Shown: piece after piece, positions 40,281-46,833 of the stretch
Numbering within the stretch: the stretch's first letter is position 1
Layout: each line of letters begins with the position of its first letter
Assembly (NCBI GenBank): GCA_900766735.1
Contig: CAAFWO010000002.1
Span: forward strand, 1-46,833
DNA: 46,833 bases
Direction: 5' to 3'
DNA from: Clostridia bacterium
GTDB taxonomy: Bacteria > Bacillota > Clostridia > CAKSNL01 > HGM11501
Notes under the pieces: generated by a model
The model's database searches: none
Seen by the model: the letters and a program-made list of their open reading frames with translations, nothing else
Told to the model about the DNA's origin: nothing
Program-made: the position numbers and the translations under genes

Positions 40281-42704
40281 ATGAAAAAAATAATATCTTT
40301 ACTTCTTGCCGTTTTGATGGTTTTGTCATTCACCGCGGTGTGCTCCGCGGCGACAGAGGTCAAAAACGACGGCTCGTGGAAGATCTCCGCAGCAAGCGAC
40401 AACGCAAACACTATCGGCCGCGTCATCGACGGGGACAGCGCGACCTATTGGCACACAAAATATACCGCCGAGGACGGTAAAATCACAAGCCATGACGAGT
40501 GCCCGCATACGATAACGATCGATTTCGGCAAGGAGATGACCTTATCCGGCTGGCACTATAAGCCGAGGCAGGACAGCGGCACGGGAAGCATATTAAAATA
40601 CAATATCTATGCGTCGGAGGACGGAAAGACTTTCAAGAAGATATTCACCGGCACATTTGGCTACACTTGGGAGAACTGAGCAAACGGTGAAAAACCGGTA
40701 GATTCCGAGGTTTCGTGGGGCGACATGAAGATGCGCGCGGTGAAGATCGAGATCACAAGCTCTATCGGCGGCTACGGCACAGCGGCGGAGATATATTTCC
40801 TTAAGGGAAGCGGCGGAACGCAGAACGGTGACGGCGCAGTGCTTGAAGATACTAAAAAAGAAAATACCTATAACAAAATATCAAAAGCCGATTGGCATAT
40901 CAAGGCGTCCAGCGAGGTGAACTGGGGGAGTGCCGAGAATATGATAGACGGCACAACGGAAAAAATCTGGCATTCAAACTACACGGCGGAAGGACAGACG
41001 ATTACCAGCACGGATGAGCCTCCTTATACCATTGAGCTGACTCTTCCGAAGACGACGGCGTCGACAGGCCTTTTATACACACCGAGGCAGGACGGGTCGA
41101 CAGGACGGTGGCTCTCCGCTGACGTATATGTGTCGTCCGACGGCAAGGCCAAGGGCGATAAGGTCGGCACTATCAAGGGCGAGCAGACTTCGACAGACGA
41201 AATACTTCTTCCTTTCGGAAAAGAACTTTCGGTAAAAAAAGTCACCATCGAGGTTACCGAAACATCAGGCGGCAAGATCGGCTCCTGCGCGGAGCTTGAC
41301 CTTGTGACGGGCGAAGTGAAGGCGGACGATAAAAAAGAAGAAGATCCGACCTATCCCGACGGGTATTTAGACCCCACGGGCTGGGAAATCAAGGCCTCGA
41401 GCGAAGCGAGCTGGGGCGCGGTAAAGAAAGCGTTTGACAATAATCCCGACACGGTATGGCACACAAACTACACAAACGAGGGCACAATTATCACCGGTCA
41501 CGATCTGCCACCTTTCACGATCGACATAACGCTGCCCGAGAAGAAGGCAATATCCGGCTTTAAGATAATCGGAAGAACGTCCGACGCCAACGGCCGCGTC
41601 ATGGGATATGAGCTCTACGCGTCCGAAACCGACGACGGCGAGATGGTTCTCATTTCAAAGGACGAAATATCGGGCTCAACTTCAGACGAAGTGAACTACG
41701 GCATCGGGTTTGAGGCAAAGAAATTAAAGTTCGTCGTAACGGAAGGCCATGGCGGCTATGGCTGTATGGCGGAGCTTCAGTTCAAAAAGGCAGGGGAGAA
41801 CGAAAAGATCTATCCCGTGGCCGAATTTGCCGATGCGCTTGACTCAGTTGCGCTCAAAAAGATCGACCCGTCGGGCTTCAAAGCGGAAAACGACCTTCCC
41901 GTCTGGGGCGGAAATTCGACCCAAAACCTGTTTGACGATGCGGACGCTTTCTGGCAGACGGAGGCTGTTCCGGTCGGAACGGATTCGACGGTGCTTCGCA
42001 TCGACCTCGGTAAGGTCTACACCTTCAGCGCAGTGTCGATATATCCCAGACAGTCAAACGACCTTCACGGTTACTGGGATAAGTTTAATATGTGGGCCGG
42101 CACGACAGATGATGATATGACAGAGCTCCTTCACGACAAAAGCTTCGGCGAGAGAACGCTGAACGAAAAAATGATAACGTTTGAAAAGCCTGTCACGGCA
42201 CGCTATGTCGAATTTGAGATCACTAAATTTTTAAAAAACAGAGTTTCGTGCGCGGAGATCTCCTTCTGGCAGACGAAGGAGGAGCGCGAAGCCTCCGGAG
42301 GCACAGGCAAGTTCGTGATGCAGATAGGATCGAACGAGATCAAAGTGACAAAGGGCGGAGTCGAGACCGTTAAGACTATCGACACGGCACCTTACATCAC
42401 ATCTGCCGGAAGAACGCTCATTCCTCTCCGCGGACTTATCGAGGAGATGGGCGCCGAGATCGAATGGACGGACAAGAACCAGTCCATCACTATCAACAAT
42501 AACGGCATAAAGCTCTATCTTCAGATCAGAAATAACCTTGTCTATGTTGACTCTCCGGCATACGGACACCTTATGTATACCTTAGAGTCCGAGCCCCGGA
42601 TAAAGGATTCACGCACTTTCGTTCCGCTCCGCTTTATATCCGAGCAGTTCGGCTATAATGTTTCGTGGGATGGGGAGACAAAGACTATCACTATCGAAAA
42701 ATAG
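40281..42704 (+). pseudogene. secreted discoidin-repeat protein interrupted by in-frame TGA
   Basis: An 807-codon frame starts with a signal peptide (MKKIISLLLAVLMVLSFTAV, CSAATE) after GGAGGGAG and continues to 42704 except for one TGA at 40677-40679 (TWEN-stop-ANGEKPVDSEV). Four F5/8 type C-like modules follow one another (SWKISAASDNANTIGRVIDG; DWHIKASSEVNWGSAENMID; GWEIKASSEASWGAVKKAFD; GFKAENDLPVWGGNSTQNLF), ending in a copper-amine-oxidase-N-like domain (SAGRTLIPLRGLIEEMGAEI, TFVPLRFISEQFGYNVSWDG). The stop lies in the first module and probably replaces a Trp codon. An internal ATG at 40725 has no ribosome binding site. It follows the hydrolase by 13 bases. Confidence 0.8.
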
Positions 42705-42709
42705 TTTTT

Positions 42710-42739
42710 AAGGCGGTGCATTTATGCACCGCCTTTTTC
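42710..42739 (+). terminator. terminator of the glycan locus
   Basis: AAGGCGGTGCAT pairs with ATGCACCGCCTT across two bases and is followed by TTTCTT. Confidence 0.85.
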
Positions 42740-42788
42740 TTGAAAATCACGTCCTTTTGTGGTACAATATAAAAAAGGCGGTGATAAG

Positions 42789-43961
42789 ATGAGGCTTGAT
42801 GCTATTCCCGAAAGCGTGAAAAAGACACTTGAAACACTTGAAAATAACGGGTTTGAAGCATATCTGGTCGGCGGATGCGTGCGCGATATGATAATGAATC
42901 GCGCCGTGCACGACTATGACATCACGACAAACGCGCTTCCGGAGGAGGTCATCGCATCCTTTCCCGATAACATCAAGGTGACGGACGGGATACGCCACGG
43001 TACGGTCGGCATCATTTGGGGAAAGACGGTTAATGAGATCACGACGTACCGGGTGGACGGCAAGTATTCGGACGCGCGCCATCCGGACGGGGTCTTTTTC
43101 ACAAAAAGCCTCAAAGAGGATCTTTGGCGCCGCGACTTTACCGTGAACGCCATTGCGTGCGGCCTGTCCGGAAATATTTTTGACCCGTGCGGCGGAGAGA
43201 AGGACATTGAAAATAAGCTCCTTCGCGCGGTGGGCGACCCCGGCAAGAGGTTCTCGGAGGACGCGCTTCGCATCATGCGCGCGCTTCGGTTTTCGTCGGT
43301 TCTGGGTTTTGAGATAGAAAAAGAGACGCTTTTGGCAATGCGCGAAAAAAAGGAGCTTTTGTCCCTGATCGCGCCGGAGCGGATATATTCCGAAATGACG
43401 AAGCTTTTGACCGGCCGCTTTGCCGCGAATGCCTTGAGGGAGGCGGATATTCTGCCCTTCGGCATCGTGCCTGAATGTGAGCCGTTTGAAAAAAGAACCG
43501 ATGCCGAGGCGGCCGACGCGCCGCTTTCATATGCGCTTTTTTTAGGCAATGAGAAAGAGAAGGCAGAAAGCTTTTTTAAGTCGTTAAGAGCGGATAAAAA
43601 GACAGCGAGAGAGGCCCTAAAAACGCTGAAAACGCCACTGCCTGAAGATGAGACCGCGATGCGCTTTTGCCTTTCGGAGAATGAACCCGGCGAGATACGC
43701 CGCGTTATATCTTATCATTTTCTGACAGAAAGAATCCCCTCGCGAGAGCCTTATGTTGCGCTTTTGTCATCGGCGCTGGGAAAGTGCTGCCGGATAAGCG
43801 ACCTTCGCGTGACGGGAAGGGACATTATAAATGCCGGCCTTTCGGGCGAAAAAGTCGGCGAGGCGCTCTCGTTTTTGCTCCGTGAGGTGATCTTAGGCCG
43901 CGTCGAAAACGAGAAAACAAGCCTTACAGCACACCTTAAAGGTAAATTTACACATATTTAA
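42789..43961 (+). CDS. cca: CCA tRNA nucleotidyltransferase
   Basis: The 390-residue protein has the class II nucleotidyltransferase head: YLVGGCVRDMIMNRAVHDYD (GG, RD and the DxD metal site, about residues 26-46), GIRHGTVGIIWG, EDLWRRDFTVNAIACGL, and the EDALRIMRALRFSSVLGF neck. The shorter C-terminus has no HD domain. It adds or repairs the 3' CCA of tRNAs; both complete tRNAs in this window encode CCA, so here its role is mainly repair. The ATG at 42789 is preceded by GGCGGTGATAAG. A TACAAT box stands at 42762-42767. Confidence 0.93.
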   Translation: MRLDAIPESVKKTLETLENNGFEAYLVGGCVRDMIMNRAVHDYDITTNALPEEVIASFPDNIKVTDGIRHGTVGIIWGKTVNEITTYRVDGKYSDARHPDGVFFTKSLKEDLWRRDFTVNAIACGLSGNIFDPCGGEKDIENKLLRAVGDPGKRFSEDALRIMRALRFSSVLGFEIEKETLLAMREKKELLSLIAPERIYSEMTKLLTGRFAANALREADILPFGIVPECEPFEKRTDAEAADAPLSYALFLGNEKEKAESFFKSLRADKKTAREALKTLKTPLPEDETAMRFCLSENEPGEIRRVISYHFLTERIPSREPYVALLSSALGKCCRISDLRVTGRDIINAGLSGEKVGEALSFLLREVILGRVENEKTSLTAHLKGKFTHI

Positions 43962-43988
43962 GAGCTCTCTTTTCGTCAAAAATGCCTG

Positions 43989-44017
43989 TTGAAATTTCGG
44001 GCATTTTGTGGTATTAT
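43989..44017 (+). promoter_or_regulatory. promoter of the CarD-like gene
   Basis: TTGAAA and TATTAT are separated by 17 bases, 53 bases before the start. Confidence 0.6.
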
Positions 44018-44069
44018 ATAGATAATTGAAGAAGTGGTTATCTTTTGGGAAAGCTTTAAGGAGTTTTTT

Positions 44070-44573
44070 ATGTATAAAAAGGGAGATATGGTGCTCTACG
44101 GCGGCGAAGGCGTCTGCCGTGTTGACGGGATAGAGGATAAGAAAATTGCTGACAGAGTTGTGAGTTACTATGTACTTTGCCGTGTCGACGGGGTGAATTC
44201 CGTCTTCTTCGTGCCGGTCGAAAGCCGCGCGGCGAGAGAGAAGATGTGTAAGGTCATTTCCGCTCCGGAGATCAGAAAGATCGTAAATGAGGCACAGCCT
44301 GCCAAGCTTTCGGAGACTGACAGGGAGAGACGGGAATCATATAAAAACGCGATCTGCCAGGCGGACAGGCCGATGATCGCATCGCTTATCAAGAGCGTGT
44401 GCGCTGTCCAGCGCCGGCTGGAGGATAACGGCAAGAAGCTCCATAAAACAGAGGAATATTTTTTGGAGGACGCGAAAAAGTTTTTATACGGCGAGCTTTC
44501 GTCTGTTTTCGTGATGGAAAAGAGCGACGTTATTCCGTTCGTTTTAGGCGAATTTGTGCCTGCGGAAAAATAA
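44070..44573 (+). CDS. CarD-family transcription regulator
   Basis: The 167-residue protein has the CarD/CdnL RNA-polymerase-interaction domain at the N-terminus (MYKKGDMVLYGGEGVCRVDG, YYVLCRVDGVNSVFFVPVES) and a helical C-terminal domain (PMIASLIKSVCAVQRRLEDN, EEYFLEDAKKFLYGELSSVF). CarD proteins bind the polymerase beta subunit and stabilise open promoter complexes, e.g. at rRNA promoters. The ATG at 44070 follows AAGGAG by six bases. Confidence 0.9.
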   Translation: MYKKGDMVLYGGEGVCRVDGIEDKKIADRVVSYYVLCRVDGVNSVFFVPVESRAAREKMCKVISAPEIRKIVNEAQPAKLSETDRERRESYKNAICQADRPMIASLIKSVCAVQRRLEDNGKKLHKTEEYFLEDAKKFLYGELSSVFVMEKSDVIPFVLGEFVPAEK

Positions 44574-44584
44574 TTAAAAAAAAC

Positions 44585-44613
44585 ACTTTACAAATCTGTC
44601 GAACGGTGTTATA
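44585..44613 (+). promoter_or_regulatory. promoter of the uracil permease-pyrR operon
   Basis: TTTACA and TATAAT are separated by 17 bases. Transcription would start near 44620, giving a leader of about 130 bases. Confidence 0.8.
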
Positions 44614-44641
44614 ATATGAAAAACGGAAAATTCTTTAATTC

Positions 44642-44722
44642 GATGCAGAGACGTCGGCAAGAGTTGGTTAACGGGTTAAAAATATGACCTTGTCTGTCTT
44701 TGCGCGGACAAGGTCTTTTCTT
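44642..44722 (+). promoter_or_regulatory. PyrR-dependent attenuator leader
   Basis: GATGCAGAGACGTCGGCAAG (44642-44661) matches the conserved CAGAGA...GCAAGAG core of the PyrR-binding loop. It is followed by an intrinsic terminator: GACCTTGTC pairs with GACAAGGTC (44686-44715) and then TTTTCTT. UMP-bound PyrR, encoded downstream, would stabilise the binding loop and favour termination when pyrimidines are plentiful. Confidence 0.8.
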
Positions 44723-44749
44723 ATTTAAGAAAAAACGGAGGTAATGGAA

Positions 44750-46099
44750 ATGGGAAAAAACAAAGAGGCAATCTATGACGCCAGAGAGCTCGGCGTCGGC
44801 AAAATGTTCGTGCTCGGAATCCAGCACATGTTCGCAATGTTCGGCGCAACGGTGCTCGTTCCGCTAATCACAGGGCTCGATGTGGCATCAACACTTTTAT
44901 TCGCAGGTCTCGGAACACTGCTCTTCCACCTGATCACGGGCGGCAAGGTGCCGGCGTTCTTGGGCTCGTCTTTCGCATTCCTCGGCGGATATGCGGCAAT
45001 AAAGACACTTTGCGAAAATAACGGATATGACAATTTCTCGGCATATGCCGGCGTCGGCGTTGCATGCGCGGGGCTTGTATATCTGGTTCTTGCGCTGATG
45101 TTCAAGCTTTTCGGTGCGAAGAAGGTTATGCGCTTCTTCCCGCCCATCGTAACGGGCCCGATCATCATCGCGATCGGATTAACGCTTTCAAGCTCGGCGA
45201 TCGCAAACTGCAACGAAAACTGGTGGATAGCGCTTGTCGCTATCGCGGTCATCATCGTTTGCAACATCTGGGGTAAGGGAATGATAAAGATAATCCCCAT
45301 CTTAATGGGTGTCATCGTTTCCTACATAGTAGCGCTTATAGTAAAGGATGTTGACTTCACACTCGTTAAAGAGGCGGACTGGTTCGGTCTTCCTGTTGTA
45401 TGGGATCACACGGCATTCTCGCTCATCGGCAAGGGCGATACGGATATTTCCCTCATCATTACTTCCATCATCACGATAATGCCCATCGCACTTGCGACCA
45501 TGATCGAGCACATCGGCGACATCTGCGCGATCAGCTCCACAGTCGGCAATAACTACATTGAAAAGCCCGGCCTTCACAGAACATTGATGGGTGACGGACT
45601 TGCAACGGCGATGGCGGCACTTTTCGGCGCACCGGCAAACACGACATACGGTGAGAACACAGGCGTTCTGGCACTTTCCAAGGTTTACGACCCGAGAGTT
45701 ATCCGCCTTGCGGCTATCTTTGCGGCACTGTTATCCTTCTCGCCCAAGTTCGCGGCACTCATCAACTCGATGCCCAAGTCTGTTGTCGGCGGCGTTTCGC
45801 TCGTACTTTACGGTATGATCTCCGCGGTCGGTGTCAGAAACGTTGTTGAAAACAAGGTTGACTTCACAAAGTCGAGAAACGTTATAATTGCGGCTCTTAT
45901 CCTGGTTCTTTCGATCGGTATCAACTATAGCGAGGCGGGAGCGGTCGTATTCACTGTCGGCGAAGCAACAATATCTCTTTCCGGTCTTGCGGTTGCAGCA
46001 ATCGTCGGAATCGTGCTTAACGCAGTTCTTCCCGGCAAGGACTATGAGTTCGGAAAAGACTTACAGGGTGACACGGCGGTTGACTTCGAATTAAGATAA
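44750..46099 (+). CDS. uraA: uracil permease (NCS2 family)
   Basis: The 449-residue protein has about twelve to fourteen membrane helices and NCS2 family motifs: LGIQHMFAMFGATVLVPLIT at the start, FLGSSFAFLGGY, MRFFPPIVTGPIIIAIGLTL, ATMIEHIGDICAISSTVGNN, and GAPANTTYGENTGVLALSKV (QNxGxxxxT-type substrate motif with ENTG). It imports uracil by proton symport. I start at the ATG at 44750, eight bases after GGAGG, rather than at 44744, which is too close. The PyrR attenuator and the pyrR gene downstream support a pyrimidine role. Confidence 0.93.
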   Translation: MGKNKEAIYDARELGVGKMFVLGIQHMFAMFGATVLVPLITGLDVASTLLFAGLGTLLFHLITGGKVPAFLGSSFAFLGGYAAIKTLCENNGYDNFSAYAGVGVACAGLVYLVLALMFKLFGAKKVMRFFPPIVTGPIIIAIGLTLSSSAIANCNENWWIALVAIAVIIVCNIWGKGMIKIIPILMGVIVSYIVALIVKDVDFTLVKEADWFGLPVVWDHTAFSLIGKGDTDISLIITSIITIMPIALATMIEHIGDICAISSTVGNNYIEKPGLHRTLMGDGLATAMAALFGAPANTTYGENTGVLALSKVYDPRVIRLAAIFAALLSFSPKFAALINSMPKSVVGGVSLVLYGMISAVGVRNVVENKVDFTKSRNVIIAALILVLSIGINYSEAGAVVFTVGEATISLSGLAVAAIVGIVLNAVLPGKDYEFGKDLQGDTAVDFELR

Positions 46100-46116
46100 T
46101 TCGAATAATATAGCTT

Positions 46117-46145
46117 AAAAAGCCGCCCTATCGGGCGGCTTTTTG
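46117..46145 (+). terminator. terminator between uraA and pyrR
   Basis: AAAAAGCCGCCC pairs with GGGCGGCTTTTT across four bases. The pyrR ribosome binding site follows within ten bases, so pyrR depends on read-through or on an unseen promoter. Confidence 0.85.
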
Positions 46146-46161
46146 TTTCCGAGGTGAAAAT

Positions 46162-46701
46162 ATGAAACTTAAATCAAAATTATATGACGGGGCGGACATT
46201 TCAAGGAGCATTAAAAGGATCGCGCACGAGATACTTGAAAACACCGACTCGCCGGAAAATCTCTGCCTCATCGGCATTAAAACGCGCGGAGTGCCGATAG
46301 CGCACAGGCTTTCGGAGTTTATAAAACAGATCGAGGGCGTCACAGTCCCGGTCGGTGTGCTTGACATCACGCTCTACCGCGATGATTTAAGCTATGCCGA
46401 AGGACTTGATCCGGTCGTTCACGAAAGTAACATCAATTTTGATGTGACCGGAAAAGAAGTCATCTTGACCGACGATGTTATCTATACCGGGCGCACGGCG
46501 CGTGCGGCACTTGAGGCCATCGGAAAGTTCGGACGGCCCGAGAAGATCAAGCTCGCCGCGATCGTTGACAGAGGACACCGCGAGCTCCCGATAAGGCCGG
46601 ACTTTGTCGGCAAGAACGTGCCGACGGCAAATTCCGAGATCATCAAAGTTTCGTTTCTGGAGACAGACGGGACGGACGAGATAGATATTTATGAGAAATA
46701 A
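46162..46701 (+). CDS. pyrR: PyrR pyrimidine operon attenuation protein / uracil phosphoribosyltransferase
   Basis: The 179-residue protein has the type I phosphoribosyltransferase fold with the PRPP loop VILTDDVIYTGRTARAALEA, ENLCLIGIKTRGVPIAHRLS, DITLYRDDLSY and ELPIRPDFVGKNVPTANSEI. It senses UMP/UTP and PRPP, binds the leader RNA of pyr genes and promotes termination; many members also convert uracil to UMP. GAGGTGAAAAT precedes the ATG. It would control the uraA leader upstream, an autoregulatory loop. Confidence 0.96.
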   Translation: MKLKSKLYDGADISRSIKRIAHEILENTDSPENLCLIGIKTRGVPIAHRLSEFIKQIEGVTVPVGVLDITLYRDDLSYAEGLDPVVHESNINFDVTGKEVILTDDVIYTGRTARAALEAIGKFGRPEKIKLAAIVDRGHRELPIRPDFVGKNVPTANSEIIKVSFLETDGTDEIDIYEK

Positions 46702-46786
46702 ATCACGGGGCGAAAATGCCGGCCCGCGATAAAACAGTAACGCCATAAAAACATCTTTTTTGCGAATTGCTGTGTTAAAAAACCTC

Positions 46787-46815
46787 ATAATCCGTCAGGA
46801 TTATTCGCTTTTTTG
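46787..46815 (+). terminator. possible terminator after pyrR
   Basis: ATAATCC pairs with GGATTAT across four bases, followed by TCGCTTTTTT. The stem is short. The last 130 bases of the window contain no supported gene start. Confidence 0.4.
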
Positions 46816-46833
46816 CCTTGCACTTCATCAAAA

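Noticed and set aside
40677..40679. Selenocysteine insertion at the TGA
   Set aside because: The context (TWEN-x-ANG in a discoidin module) is not a redox site, and no SECIS-like hairpin is evident directly after it; Trp replacement is simpler.
40725..42704. A separate gene starting at the ATG 40725
   Set aside because: No ribosome binding site precedes it, it starts inside a discoidin module, and the frame continues upstream through a single TGA into a signal peptide; it is the second part of one broken frame.

Overview
The window looks like the chromosome of a Gram-positive anaerobe of the class Clostridia (Bacillota). It has purine-rich ribosome binding sites with ATG, GTG and TTG starts, sigma-A type promoters, SLH-domain and copper-amine-oxidase-N-like surface proteins, FeoAB, RecD2, YebC, a PyrR attenuator and a c-di-AMP receptor of the DarA type. 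The genus cannot be read from the sequence. All assignments are by motif recognition; no database search was possible.

Positions 1-5050 are the AT-rich replication and partition end of an integrative/conjugative-type element. Reading leftwards from 4795 on the minus strand it carries repA (RepA_N), a small protein, parA, parB, a 38-residue DUF3789-type membrane peptide, and four small accessory genes, the last of which runs off the window. The element stops abruptly against the last ~150 codons of a tyrosine recombinase (5057-5503). An orphan nucleotidyltransferase-fold gene (5555-6193), an intact tRNA-Pro (6424-6499) and a degenerate half of a second tRNA-Pro (6650-6689) follow, so the first 6.7 kb is a mobile-element scar zone.

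From 6.8 to 21.5 kb lies core and transport content on the chromosome: a zinc-ribbon membrane protein, an ABC exporter with its DUF1854 partner, darA, feoA-feoB, recD2 (convergent), two small membrane proteins, yebC, and a potABCD polyamine-type ABC operon. The pot operon is preceded by a long structured leader that ends in an intrinsic terminator (candidate riboswitch). From 21.6 to 27.6 kb the genes concern the cell surface: a DUF5050-like protein, a five-pass membrane protein, and a 912-residue SLH protein with five repeats and poly-Asp linkers. Beside them sits a small divergent regulatory module with paired palindromic operators and two HTH proteins.

From 27.6 to 35.7 kb come a DUF1538 membrane protein translationally joined to a tandem P-II-like protein, proS, and the overlapping mreB-like/comEC/holA operon. 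At 35.8-36.5 kb a four-helix-bundle (S23/IVP-like) gene sits next to an array of short hairpins separated by ATTTCAC and ending at tRNA-Arg; it resembles a small palindromic mobile unit. From 36.5 to 42.7 kb is a glycan-related locus: an AraC regulator, a divergent secreted hydrolase with 21-bp-spaced direct repeats in its promoter, and a discoidin-repeat protein interrupted by an in-frame TGA. The right end holds cca, a CarD-type regulator, and a uracil permease-pyrR operon with a PyrR-type attenuator leader.
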